Positions 27,064 to 37,013 of a DNA stretch of 47,658 bases are shown piece by piece. The translations under genes were made by a program, and so were the position numbers. The notes under the pieces were generated by a model. It worked only from the letters and a program-made list of their open reading frames with translations. It searched no databases and was not told the origin of the DNA. The number at the start of each line of letters is the position of its first letter. Positions within the stretch are counted from its first letter, which is position 1. Source of the DNA: Bradyrhizobium sp. (GTDB lineage Bacteria > Pseudomonadota > Alphaproteobacteria > Rhizobiales > Xanthobacteraceae); assembly GCF_028868675.1 (NCBI RefSeq), contig NZ_JAGWUA010000013.1, positions 1 to 47,658 on the forward strand, written 5' to 3'.

Positions 27064-27648
27064 CTAGCGGCCGATGACGGGAACGCCGATCACCACGGGA
27101 TGGAAGGCAAAGGCGAGCGCCAGATAGGCCACGATCCCGACCACGACGGCAACCAAATCGTTGACGATGCCGCCCACCGGGATCGGCGGCGCGCCGCTGT
27201 CGGTGCGGTGCTTCAACGAGATGCGGTCGTACACCGCCCAGCCAAGGAACGAGCCGAACAGGATGATCGAGCCGAGATCGCCGTTGGCGAGGAGATGCGC
27301 GGCCGCCCACAATTTGAGACCGGCGAGCATCGGATGCTTCAAGGTCGAGAAGATGCGGCCGCGGATATAGGAGGCCACCACCAGGATGACGGAGGGCAGC
27401 ATCAGGGCGACCGTGACGTGCTTCAGGAACGTCGGCGGCTGCCAGACATTCCACATGCCCGCCGCACGATAGTGGGCAAAGCCCCAGACGATCAGCGCAA
27501 GCCCGGCCAGCGACACCAGCGAGTAGAGAATCTTGTAGGTACCCTCGCCCAGCCGCGCGACGAGCTGGCCGCGCACCTCGCGCTTCGTGGTGAACGTGTG
27601 GGCCGCGAAAAACACGGCAAGACCCAGGATCATCACCAATAGACCCAC
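27064..27648 (-). CDS. NnrU family membrane protein
   Basis: A 194-residue inner-membrane protein of the NnrU family, named from denitrification loci. About six hydrophobic helices: GLLVMILGLAVFFAAHTF, YSLVSLAGLALIVWGF, VTVALMLPSVILVVASYI, LWAAAHLLANG, IILFGSFLGWAVYD and DLVAVVVGIVAYLALAF. The segment STLKHPMLAGLKLWAAAHLLANGD is the family signature. The GTG start follows GGGGAGGA at good spacing; an ATG 15 codons upstream gives a polar extension unlike the family. No denitrification genes are visible here. It is probably cotranscribed with the acyl-CoA synthetase downstream. Confidence 0.88.
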   Translation of the reverse strand: MGLLVMILGLAVFFAAHTFTTKREVRGQLVARLGEGTYKILYSLVSLAGLALIVWGFAHYRAAGMWNVWQPPTFLKHVTVALMLPSVILVVASYIRGRIFSTLKHPMLAGLKLWAAAHLLANGDLGSIILFGSFLGWAVYDRISLKHRTDSGAPPIPVGGIVNDLVAVVVGIVAYLALAFAFHPVVIGVPVIGR

Positions 27649-27717
27649 GACATCCTCCCCTGACGTAACGTCCCCTGCGTCGAGGGGTATCATTGATCGG
27701 CTGCCCGTCGCAATCCG

Positions 27718-28311
27718 TCATTGCGGCCGCGCGCTGTCCAGCTCCCGGTTGTCGACGTAGCGGATCGCGATCGGCCGCCCTGCCAGCGCGCCGCCGAGCC
27801 CGCTGGTGAACCTGAGCGGCAGGCACGTGTTGAGCGAGGCGTTGATCGCGTCGAGATAGGTCGATCGCGTCTCGGCCGCCACGCCCGAGGTGGCGTAGGT
27901 CATGCGCGGCGGACCGATCAGGCCGCCCGTCTTGTTGAAGCTGAAGCGCACCGAGATCTGCATGCCCTGTCGCGCATGATCGGCCGGCGGCGGCGACCAG
28001 CAGGCGCGCAGCTCGGCAAAGAGGTCGGCGATGGTATCGAGATCGTGGTCCGGCTTCCGGTACTTCGCGCTCTCGGTCTCCGAGGGGCTGCTCAGGATCG
28101 TGAGCTGCAGGTTCTGGCCGTAGGGGTAATCGATCTCGGGAATGCAGGGTCCGTGGTCGAACACGCCGCAATAGGACGGCGTGCAGGGCCGGTTGTCGAG
28201 CACGCTGCACGGCTCGTGCGAGAACGGAATCGGATTGATCTGCCGTCGCCGCGCGTCGGCCGAGCCGACGCTCAACGGCAGAAGCAGCAGGATGAGCAGG
28301 CCGCGCAGCAT
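27718..28311 (-). CDS. Secreted hypothetical protein, TonB_C-like
   Basis: A 197-residue exported protein. MLRGLLILLLLPLSVGSADA is a signal peptide. A Cys-rich segment follows (CSVLDNRPCTPSYCGVFDHGPC), then a domain with ELRACWSPPP, ISVRFSFNKTGGLIGPPRM and LPLRFTSGLGGALAGRPIAIRYV, whose order resembles a TonB C-terminal-like fold. I chose the ATG opening the signal peptide; an ATG 19 codons upstream in the same frame would put a charged run before it. It is on the same strand as prfC, 98 bases after it, and upstream of the NnrU-like gene. The role is unknown. Confidence 0.72.
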   Translation of the reverse strand: MLRGLLILLLLPLSVGSADARRRQINPIPFSHEPCSVLDNRPCTPSYCGVFDHGPCIPEIDYPYGQNLQLTILSSPSETESAKYRKPDHDLDTIADLFAELRACWSPPPADHARQGMQISVRFSFNKTGGLIGPPRMTYATSGVAAETRSTYLDAINASLNTCLPLRFTSGLGGALAGRPIAIRYVDNRELDSARPQ

Positions 28312-28409
28312 GGGATGTCCACCGCAGGACGCCTCCTCCAAGTTGCGCCGTCCTGCGGGGCGCTTCAAGCCCGTGCGCGTTCACATGCTCGCGCCCAGGG
28401 CATGGGCCC

Positions 28410-30029
<1,620 letters not shown>

Positions 30030-30130
30030 GGCGGGAGCGTTTGGCAGGGAAAGCCTGCGGGATCAAGGGGCCGGCGGGTGCTCCTGATATGGGGATTCCG
30101 GCGGCCCGTTCCACCCCGTAAATCCCGGGA

Positions 30131-31135
30131 TCAGCGCAGGATCTGCACCGCCCAGAAGGTGAGCGCGGCGACGATGGCGGACGCCGGGATCGTGATCACC
30201 CAGGCGTAGACGATCGAGCTCGCGACGTTCCAGCGCACGGCCGAGACGCGGCGCGCGGCGCCGACACCGACGATCGCGCCGGTGATGGTGTGGGTGGTCG
30301 AGACGGGAACCCCGAGGAAGGTCGCCATGAACAGGGTCGCAGCCCCGCCGGTCTCCGCGCAAAATCCCTGCATCGGGGTCAGCTTGGTGATGCGCAGCCC
30401 CATGGTGCGGACGATCCGCCAGCCGCCCAGCAAGGTGCCGAGCGCCATGGCGGCCTGGCACGACAGCACGACCCAGAACGGCACGAAGAATTCGCCGCCG
30501 AGATGGCCCTGCGAGTACAGCAGCACCGCGATGATGCCCATGGTCTTCTGCGCGTCGTTGCCGCCATGGCCGAGCGAATAGAGCGAGGCGGAGGCGAATT
30601 GCAGGATGCGGAAGGCGCGGTCGACCGCAAAGGGCGTCGACCTTACCGAGGCCCAGGAGACGATCGCGACCAGCACCATCGCGAGCAGGAAGCCGACCAG
30701 CGGCGACAGCACGATCGCCAGGACCGTCTTGGACAATCCGCTCCAGACCGCGGCCGAAATCCCCGCCTTGGCCATCCCGCCCCCGACCAGACCTCCGATC
30801 AGGGCATGCGACGAGGACGACGGGATGCCGAGGCCCCAGGTGACGAGGTTCCAGACGATGGCGCCGACCAGCGCGGCGAAGATCACCTGCGCGTCCACGA
30901 TCGCGGGATCGATGATGCCGGTGCCGATGGTCTGGGCGACGTGCAGACCGAATACCATGAAGGCGACGAAATTGAAGAACGCCGCCCAGATCACCGCGAA
31001 TTGCGGCCGCAGCACGCGGGTCGAAACGATCGTGGCGATCGAATTGGCGGCGTCGTGCAGGCCGTTCAGGAAGTCGAACAGCAGCGCGACGGCGATCAGT
31101 CCGACCAGAACGGGAAAACCCAAGGCGGCATCCAC
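30131..31135 (-). CDS. pit: Low-affinity inorganic phosphate transporter
   Basis: PiT-family symporter of 334 residues with about ten hydrophobic helices. The internal repeat of the family is seen as GLHDAANSIATIVSTRVL in the N-half and GGNDAQKTMGII in the C-half, each with the phosphate-binding GxND/GxHD type core. VTWGLGIPSSSSHALIGGLVGGG is also diagnostic. It lies downstream of the DUF47 gene, as orfA-pit in Sinorhizobium meliloti, and is probably in the same transcript, with a palindromic repeat between the two. See the PHO box entry for regulation. Confidence 0.97.
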   Translation of the reverse strand: MDAALGFPVLVGLIAVALLFDFLNGLHDAANSIATIVSTRVLRPQFAVIWAAFFNFVAFMVFGLHVAQTIGTGIIDPAIVDAQVIFAALVGAIVWNLVTWGLGIPSSSSHALIGGLVGGGMAKAGISAAVWSGLSKTVLAIVLSPLVGFLLAMVLVAIVSWASVRSTPFAVDRAFRILQFASASLYSLGHGGNDAQKTMGIIAVLLYSQGHLGGEFFVPFWVVLSCQAAMALGTLLGGWRIVRTMGLRITKLTPMQGFCAETGGAATLFMATFLGVPVSTTHTITGAIVGVGAARRVSAVRWNVASSIVYAWVITIPASAIVAALTFWAVQILR

Positions 31136-31159
31136 GGCGCGGCCCCTGCCCTAGACTTG

Positions 31160-31232
31160 GCGCATGATCTCCGCGCAAACGCTCCGCGTTTGTCGCGGGG
31201 AAAACCGCTGCACACTTTTCCGGATCATGCGC
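31160..31232. repeat. Palindromic intergenic element between DUF47 gene and pit
   Basis: Outer arms GCGCATGATC and GATCATGCGC are perfect 10-bp inverted repeats; inside, AAACGC-TCC-GCGTTT forms a second hairpin. The core, with ACACTTTTCCGGATCATGC, is of a type widely dispersed in Bradyrhizobium and relatives. It ends on the first base of the DUF47 stop codon, so it fills almost the whole spacer of the operon. Confidence 0.75.
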
Positions 31233-31876
31233 TAGACCTGCTCGATGACGATGCTGTTGATCTCGTTCGCGACGTCGTCGAAACGGTCGGCGACCTTCTC
31301 GAGATGGTCGTAGATCTCGACGCCGACGATGAAATCCATCGCATTGCCATTGCGGTGCTTCAGGAACAGTTCCTTCAGCCCGATGTCGTGGAGATCGTCG
31401 ACCCGGCCCTCGAGCTTGGTCAGTTCCTCCGTGATCGCGGTCAGCATGGCGACGTTCGGCCCGATCGCCTGCATCAGCGGCAGCGCACGTCCGACCAGGT
31501 TGGAGCATTCGACCAGCAGCGCGCCCATCTCCCGCATCGGCGGCTCGAAGGTGCGGACTTCGAACAGCATCACGGCTTTGGCGGTCTGCTGCATCTGGTC
31601 GATGGCGTCGTCCATCGAGGTGATGAGGTTCTTGATGTCGCCGCGGTCGAACGGGGTGATGAAGGTGCGGCGCACCGCGGTCAGCACCTCGCGGGTGATG
31701 TTGTCGGCATCGTTCTCGAACTGGTTGACGCGCTGGCAATAGACCGGCGTCTCATCACCGCCGTTCAGCATCCCCTGGAGTGCGATGGCGCCCTGCACCA
31801 CGGTCTGCGAATGTCGGGCGAACAGATCGAAGAAGCGTTCCTCCTTGGGGAGAAAAGCGCGAAACCACCGCATCAT
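31232..31876 (-). CDS. DUF47 PhoU-like protein, Pit accessory (OrfA)
   Basis: A 214-residue helical protein of the TIGR00153/DUF47 family, distantly related to PhoU. Markers: MRWFRAFLPKEERFFDLF at the start, TAVRRTFITPFDRGDIKNLITSMDDAIDQM (45-90 or so) and KVADRFDDVANEINSIVIEQV at the end, all conserved family elements. It is the partner of pit in rhizobia (orfA-pit), believed to modulate phosphate uptake or assembly of the transporter. It is first in the operon, 40 bases from the PHO box. Confidence 0.95.
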   Translation of the reverse strand: MMRWFRAFLPKEERFFDLFARHSQTVVQGAIALQGMLNGGDETPVYCQRVNQFENDADNITREVLTAVRRTFITPFDRGDIKNLITSMDDAIDQMQQTAKAVMLFEVRTFEPPMREMGALLVECSNLVGRALPLMQAIGPNVAMLTAITEELTKLEGRVDDLHDIGLKELFLKHRNGNAMDFIVGVEIYDHLEKVADRFDDVANEINSIVIEQV

Positions 31877-31916
31877 GGGATTAACCGCCGGTTGGGAATT
31901 GGCCGGTCCGGGAGGA

Positions 31917-31934
31917 CTGTCATGGGACTGTCAT
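31917..31934 (+). promoter_or_regulatory. PHO box (PhoB site) upstream of orfA-pit
   Basis: Two exact copies of CTGTCAT are separated by four bases (GGGA), the 7-4-7 spacing of the PhoB binding site. It lies 41-58 bases before the minus-strand DUF47 start codon; read on that strand the repeats are ATGACAG. In S. meliloti the corresponding orfA-pit operon is repressed by PhoB under phosphate limitation, and the placement here suits either overlap with the promoter (repression) or activation. Confidence 0.85.
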
Positions 31935-32031
31935 AGACCATTTTCGGGCCGCGCGCGTGCCGGCTGACGCCGCCGCAACGGGGTCATCCACCGCTTTCAC
32001 GACACACAAAAAGTCTTGATATATCAGCGTC

Positions 32032-33000
32032 TTACAGAGACCTACGGAAGTAGTGCGCGATTTCGCCGATCACGCCCCGCCGGAAGGTCAGCACGCAGAT
32101 CACGAAGATCCCGCCCTGAATCACCGTCACCCACTGCCCAAAGCTCGCCAGATACTGCTGCATGGCAATGATGACGAAGGCGCCGACCACCGGCCCGAAG
32201 ATCGTTCCGAGTCCGCCGACCAGCGTCATCAGCACGATTTCGCCGGACATCGACCAGTGCACGTCGGTCAGCGACGCATTCTGCGCCACGAACACCTTGA
32301 GCGAGCCGGCAAAGCCGGCCAGCGTGCCGGACAGGATGAAGGCCAGGAGCTTGTACTGGTCCGTGCGGTACCCCAGCGAGATCGCGCGCTGCTCGTTCTC
32401 GCGGATCGACTTCAGCACCTCGCCGAAGGGTGAGTTGATGATGCGGTAGATCAGCAGGAAGCCTCCGAGGAAGCCGAGCAGCACGACATAGTAAAGCACG
32501 GTCGGCTTGGAGAGATCGAAGATCCCGAACAAATGGTCCTGCGGGATGCCCTGGATGCCGTCCTCGCCATGGGTGAACGGCACCTGCAGATAGATGAAGT
32601 AGAGCAGCTGCGACAGCGCCAGCGTGATCATCGCGAAGTAGATGCCCTGGCGGCGGATCGAGATGTAGCCGGTCACGACCGAGAGCACGAAAGCGGCGGC
32701 GACGCCGACGATGATGCCGAGCTCCGGCGGAAGCCCCCACACCTTGAGCGCGTGCCCGCTGCAATAGCCGGCGGTCCCCAGGAACATCGCGTGGCCGAAC
32801 GACAGCAGGCCGCCGTAGCCGATCAGCAGATTGAAGGCGCAGGCGAGCAGCGCGAAGCACAGCGCCTGCATCACGAAGAACGGATAGATGCCGCTCCAGG
32901 GCACGATCACCAGCAGCGCCGCCATCGCCGCGAAAACGATCATCTCGTCGCGCATCGCGCGCGTCGTCACCGGCAGGGTGTCGTCGGTTACTACGGTCAT
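32032..33000 (-). CDS. livM: Branched-chain amino acid ABC transporter permease LivM
   Basis: Inner-membrane permease of the LivM family (322 residues), partner of LivH. Typical segments: ALLACAFNLLIGYGGLLSFGHAMFLGTAGY near residue 50-80, YFAMITLALSQLLYFIY, GEVLKSIRENEQRAISLGY (the cytoplasmic EAA-like loop touching the ATPases) and GGLGTIFGPVVGAFVI near the end. It is the last gene of the liv operon and is followed by a weakly structured spacer. Confidence 0.95.
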   Translation of the reverse strand: MTVVTDDTLPVTTRAMRDEMIVFAAMAALLVIVPWSGIYPFFVMQALCFALLACAFNLLIGYGGLLSFGHAMFLGTAGYCSGHALKVWGLPPELGIIVGVAAAFVLSVVTGYISIRRQGIYFAMITLALSQLLYFIYLQVPFTHGEDGIQGIPQDHLFGIFDLSKPTVLYYVVLLGFLGGFLLIYRIINSPFGEVLKSIRENEQRAISLGYRTDQYKLLAFILSGTLAGFAGSLKVFVAQNASLTDVHWSMSGEIVLMTLVGGLGTIFGPVVGAFVIIAMQQYLASFGQWVTVIQGGIFVICVLTFRRGVIGEIAHYFRRSL

Positions 33001-33001
33001 G

Positions 33002-33865
33002 TCAGGCCGCCCTTCCCGTCAGTCCCGTCGGCTTCACCAGCAACACCAGCACCATCAGCACGAAGACGACGGTGTTGGAGGCCTCGGGATAAAAATACTT
33101 GGTCAGGCCTTCGATCACGCCGAGCGCGAAGCCCGTGATGATCGAGCCCATGATCGACCCCATGCCGCCGATCACCACCACCGCGAACACGACGATGATG
33201 AGGTCCGCGCCCATCAGCGGCCGCACCTGGTTGATCGGCGCCGACAGCACGCCGGCGAGCGCCGCGAGCCCGACGCCGAGGCCGTAGGTCAGCGTAATCA
33301 TCCGCGGCACGTTGATGCCGAAGGCCCGCACCAGGGTCGGGTTCTCGGTTGCGGCGCGCAGATAGGCGCCGAGGCGGGTCTTCTCGATCAGGAACCAGGT
33401 GGCAAGGCAGACCACCAGCGAGAAGATGACGACCCAGCCGCGGTAGACGGGCAGGAACATGAAGCCGAGATTCATGCCGCCTTTCAACTCGTCGGGAATG
33501 GCGTATGGCATGCCGGACGAACCGAAATAGTTCTGGAACACGCCCTGCACGACGAGCGCGATGCCGAAGGTCAGCAGCAGGCCGTAGAGATGGTCGAGCC
33601 CCGTCAGCCATTGCAGCATGGTCCGTTCCAGGATCATGCCGAAGATGCCGACCACGATCGGCGCGATCAGCAGCGCCAGCCAATAGTTGATCCCGGCGAG
33701 ATTCAGCAGGAAATAGGCGACGAACGCCCCCATCATGTAGAGCGCGCCGTGCGCGAAGTTGATGATGTTGAGCATGCCGAAGATCACGGCAAGCCCGAGA
33801 CTGAGCAGCGCGTAGAACGAGCCGTTGATCAGTCCCACCAGAAGCTGTGCGTAGAGAGCCTGCAT
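33002..33865 (-). CDS. livH: Branched-chain amino acid ABC transporter permease LivH
   Basis: 287-residue permease of the LivH family: LLVGLINGSFYALLSLGLAVIFGMLNIINFAHGALYMMGAF is the classic N-terminus, and RAATENPTLVRAFGINVPRM is the EAA-like coupling loop. GGMGSIMGSIITGFALGVIEGL is the typical C-terminal segment. Together with LivM it makes the transmembrane channel. The stop is separated from the livM start by a single base. Confidence 0.96.
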   Translation of the reverse strand: MQALYAQLLVGLINGSFYALLSLGLAVIFGMLNIINFAHGALYMMGAFVAYFLLNLAGINYWLALLIAPIVVGIFGMILERTMLQWLTGLDHLYGLLLTFGIALVVQGVFQNYFGSSGMPYAIPDELKGGMNLGFMFLPVYRGWVVIFSLVVCLATWFLIEKTRLGAYLRAATENPTLVRAFGINVPRMITLTYGLGVGLAALAGVLSAPINQVRPLMGADLIIVVFAVVVIGGMGSIMGSIITGFALGVIEGLTKYFYPEASNTVVFVLMVLVLLVKPTGLTGRAA

Positions 33866-33925
33866 CGATCGATCTCGTACTCGGTCCGGTTTGTCGGTCG
33901 CCGCCGTCAGGGCGCGCGATTGATG

Positions 33926-35146
33926 TTACTTCTTCACCAGCGGACAGGCGCTCTCGGAAAGCGGCCTGAACGCCTGGTCCGCAGACGTCGTGCCGACCAG
34001 CTTGTAATAGTCCCACGGTCCCTTGGATTCGGCCGGCGACTTCACCTCGAACAGGTAGGCGGGATGAAGCTTGCGGCCGTCCGCGCGGATCGTGCCCTTG
34101 CCGAACAGCGGATCGTCGGTCGGCAATTCCTTCATCTTGGCGACGACCTTGGCGCCGTCATGCGGATTGCCGCCGATCGCCTCGAGCGCCTTGAAGTAAT
34201 GCAGCAGGCCCGCATAGACGCCGGCCTGCACCATGGTGGGCATGGCCTTGCTCTTCATCCGCTCGGCGAAGCGCTTGGAGAACGCGCGGGTCTGGTCGTT
34301 CAGGTCCCAGTAGAAGGTCTCGGTGAAGTTGAGGCCCTGGGCGACCTTCAGGCCGAGCGAGTGCACGTCGGACAGGAACAGCAGCAGGCCGGCGAGCTTC
34401 TGGCCGCCCGACACGATGCCGAACTCCGCGGCCTGCTTGATCGTGTTGGTGGTGTCGCCGCCGCCATTCGCCATGCCTATGATCTTGGCCTTGGACGCCT
34501 GGGCCTGCAGCAGGAAGGAGGAGAAGTCCGCGGTGTTCAGCGGATGCTTGACGCTGCCGATGACCTTGCCGCCGGCGGCGACCACGACCGCCGCGGTGTC
34601 GCGCTCGAGCGCGTGACCGAAGGCGTAATCCGCGGTCAGGAAGAACCAGGTGTCGCCGCCCGCCTTCACCAGCGCCTGCCCGGTCGAGTGCGCGAGCATG
34701 TAGGTGTCGTAGGTCCAGTGCACGGTGTTGGGCGAGCATTGCGCGTTGGTGAGATCGGACGTCGCGGCGCCCGAATTGATCATCACCGCGTTCTTTTCCC
34801 TGACGACGTTGTTGACCGCGAGCGCGACGCCGGAGTTCAGTACGTCCATCAGGACGTCGACCTTGTCGACGTCAATCCATTGCCGCGCGATGCTGGTGCC
34901 GATGTCCGGCTTGTTCTGGTGGTCGGCGGAGATGACGTCGAGCTTCCAGCCCTTCGCGGCCATTCCGGAATCCTCGACCGCCATCTGCGCCGCGACGACC
35001 GCGCCGGGTCCGCCGAGGTCGGCGTACAGGCCGGACAAATCGGTCAGCACGCCGATCTTGACGGCCTTGTCCTGAGCCATGGCAGTTGCACTCGCTCCGA
35101 GCGCCAGCGCGGTCCCGAGCAGCAGAGAGGCGATCCTGTTCCTCAT
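33926..35146 (-). CDS. Branched-chain amino acid ABC transporter substrate-binding protein
   Basis: A 406-residue periplasmic binding protein encoded inside the liv operon. A signal peptide MRNRIASLLLGTALALGASA ends at AMAQDK, and the mature chain starts AVKIGVLTDLSGLYADLGG. GGGGGA lies four bases before the chosen ATG; another ATG seven codons upstream has no such site. It is a close paralogue of the orphan binding protein at 21-22.5 kb (shared ADHQNKPD, ADFSSFLLQAQ and CPLVKK). The ligand may be a branched-chain amino acid, an amide or urea; I cannot tell. Confidence 0.94.
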   Translation of the reverse strand: MRNRIASLLLGTALALGASATAMAQDKAVKIGVLTDLSGLYADLGGPGAVVAAQMAVEDSGMAAKGWKLDVISADHQNKPDIGTSIARQWIDVDKVDVLMDVLNSGVALAVNNVVREKNAVMINSGAATSDLTNAQCSPNTVHWTYDTYMLAHSTGQALVKAGGDTWFFLTADYAFGHALERDTAAVVVAAGGKVIGSVKHPLNTADFSSFLLQAQASKAKIIGMANGGGDTTNTIKQAAEFGIVSGGQKLAGLLLFLSDVHSLGLKVAQGLNFTETFYWDLNDQTRAFSKRFAERMKSKAMPTMVQAGVYAGLLHYFKALEAIGGNPHDGAKVVAKMKELPTDDPLFGKGTIRADGRKLHPAYLFEVKSPAESKGPWDYYKLVGTTSADQAFRPLSESACPLVKK

Positions 35147-35185
35147 GTTTCCCCCAAACGTATCCATTCCGATGCCAGGCTGAAC

Positions 35186-35935
35186 TCAGACGCCCAGATA
35201 GGTGTGAAGCTTGTCCATGTTGGCCGACAGTTCCGCATTGGAAAACCCGTCGATGATCTTGCCATGTTCGACCACGTAGTAGCGGTCGGCCACGGTGGCG
35301 GCGAAGCGGAAATTCTGCTCGACCAGGAGGATCGTGAAGCCTTCCTTCTTCAGCCGCGCGATGGTGCGGCCAATCTGCTGGATGATGACCGGGGCGAGCC
35401 CCTCGGTCGGCTCGTCCAGCATCAGGAAGCTCGCGCCGGTGCGCAGGATGCGCGCGATCGCGAGCATCTGCTGCTCGCCGCCGGAGAGCTTCGTGCCCTG
35501 GCTCGAGAGCCGCTCCTTCAGGTTCGGGAACAATTCGAAGATCTGGTCCAGCGACAGGCCGCCGGCCCGCACGATCGGCGGCAGCAGCAGATTCTCCTTG
35601 ACGTCGAGGCTCGCGAAGATGCCGCGCTCCTCGGGGCAGAAGGCGATGCCCATGCGCGCGATCCGGTCGGACGACGCCCGGATGATCTCCTGGGAGTTGA
35701 AACGCACCGAACCGGTGCGCTTGCCGATCATCCCCATGATCGACTTGAGCGTCGTGGTCTTGCCGGCGCCGTTGCGCCCGAGCAGGGTCACGACCTCGCC
35801 CGCGTTGACGTCGAAATTGATCCCGTGAAGGATGTGGGATTCACCGTACCAGGACTCGAGGTTGCGTACCTCGAGGATGGTACCGGCCGCCGTCGAAGCC
35901 TTTGTCGCCGGCTCGGCGATCGCGGTGTCAGGCAT
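35186..35935 (-). CDS. livF: Branched-chain amino acid ABC transporter ATPase LivF
   Basis: 249-residue cytoplasmic ATPase of LivF type. Walker A is LLGRNGAGKTTTLKS, the signature LSGGEQQMLAIAR, Walker B FLMLDEPTEGLAP and the switch His in LVEQNF is replaced by Q as usual for this family. IVAR... and RYYVVEHGKI close the domain. The start overlaps the end of livG by eight bases. Partner of LivG on the LivHM permease. Confidence 0.96.
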   Translation of the reverse strand: MPDTAIAEPATKASTAAGTILEVRNLESWYGESHILHGINFDVNAGEVVTLLGRNGAGKTTTLKSIMGMIGKRTGSVRFNSQEIIRASSDRIARMGIAFCPEERGIFASLDVKENLLLPPIVRAGGLSLDQIFELFPNLKERLSSQGTKLSGGEQQMLAIARILRTGASFLMLDEPTEGLAPVIIQQIGRTIARLKKEGFTILLVEQNFRFAATVADRYYVVEHGKIIDGFSNAELSANMDKLHTYLGV

Positions 35936-36683
35936 GACCGGCTCCCAGATAGGCTTCCTTCACGCGCTCGTCCTTCGAGAGATCGGCATAGTTGCCCTGC
36001 GCGAGCACCTGGCCGCGCGTCAGCACGGTGATGATGTCGGACAGATTGGCGACCACGCTCAGATTGTGCTCGACCATCAGGATGGTGTACTTCGCCGAGA
36101 TACGCTTGATCAGCGCCGCGATCTTGTCGATGTCCTCGTGACCCATGCCGGCCATCGGCTCGTCCAGCAGCATCATTTCCGGATCGAGCGCAAGCGTGGT
36201 CGCGATCTCGAGCGCACGCTTGCGCCCATAAGGCATCTCGACCGCCGGGATATTGGCGAATTCGCTCAATCCCACGTCGTTGAGAAGCTCAAGCGCGCGG
36301 CTGTTGAAGCGGTTGAGCACCGACTTCGAGCGCCAGAAATCGAACGAAGAGCCGTGCTGGCGCTGCAGCGCGACGCGGACGTTCTCGAGCGCGGTGAGAT
36401 GCGGAAACACCGCCGAAATCTGGAACGAGCGCACCAGCCCCATGCGCGCGACGTCGGCCGGCGCCATCGCGGTGATGTCCTGTCCCTTGTACAGGATCTT
36501 TCCGGCGGACGGTTTCAGGAACTTGGTCAACAGATTGAAGCACGTCGTCTTGCCGGCCCCGTTCGGACCGATCAGAGCGTGAATGCTGCCACGGCGGACC
36601 TTGAGTGCGACATCGCGGACGGCGAAGAACCCCGCGAACTCCTTGGTCAGCCCTTCTGTTTCGAGAATGAACTCATCGGCCAA
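35928..36683 (-). CDS. livG: Branched-chain amino acid ABC transporter ATPase LivG
   Basis: 251-residue LivG-type ATPase. Walker A LIGPNGAGKTTCFN, signature-like MPYGRKRALEIATTL (LivG lacks the strict LSGGQ), Walker B MMLLDEPMAGMG and the switch-His in LMVEHNLSVV. The TTG start was chosen because GGGGGAA lies seven bases before it and it gives ADEFILETEGLTKEF, the normal N-terminus; a TTG six codons further up would put that purine run inside the gene. First gene of the operon livG-livF-binding protein-livH-livM. Confidence 0.93.
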   Translation of the reverse strand: MADEFILETEGLTKEFAGFFAVRDVALKVRRGSIHALIGPNGAGKTTCFNLLTKFLKPSAGKILYKGQDITAMAPADVARMGLVRSFQISAVFPHLTALENVRVALQRQHGSSFDFWRSKSVLNRFNSRALELLNDVGLSEFANIPAVEMPYGRKRALEIATTLALDPEMMLLDEPMAGMGHEDIDKIAALIKRISAKYTILMVEHNLSVVANLSDIITVLTRGQVLAQGNYADLSKDERVKEAYLGAGHA

Positions 36684-37013
36684 ACAAATTTCCCCCTGCA
36701 ACGCGCAAGCCGCGCGCGCTTCTCCCTGTTGCTGTCGGCTTTCCGGAGGCCTTGGAGCCCATCCCGAAACGCCGCCTCCGGCGGCGGAATATGCCGGAGG
36801 TGACGGGGGTTAGGCAAGGCAGAAAGCTGAACGGGCCGCGCCCCCGCCGGGGAGCCTCTGCTCCTTTGGTCGAAGGCATGTCGAAGGCATTTTATGTCGT
36901 GTTACGTCGTGCCCGCCCGCCGACCCCGCCCCCAAAGCGGCCGTCGGCAACATGTCGTTAACGCTGTTTGGCGCCCTGCGCCAGCCTTCATAGAAAATTT
37001 TCCCGCACTGCGC
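36684..37013. other. Divergent intergenic region livG / PAS gene
   Basis: About 330 bases without a gene. It holds, on the liv side, a cluster of complementary blocks CCGGAGGC (36743-36750), GCCTCCGG (36774-36781) and CCGGAGG (36794-36800), plus GCCGCC-TCC-GGCGGC (36771-36785). Further on, an 11-bp unit GTCGAAGGCAT is exactly doubled (36869-36890), followed by TTATGTCGTG and TTACGTCGTG, and then the AT-richer leader GTTAACG before the PAS gene. Confidence 0.55.
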
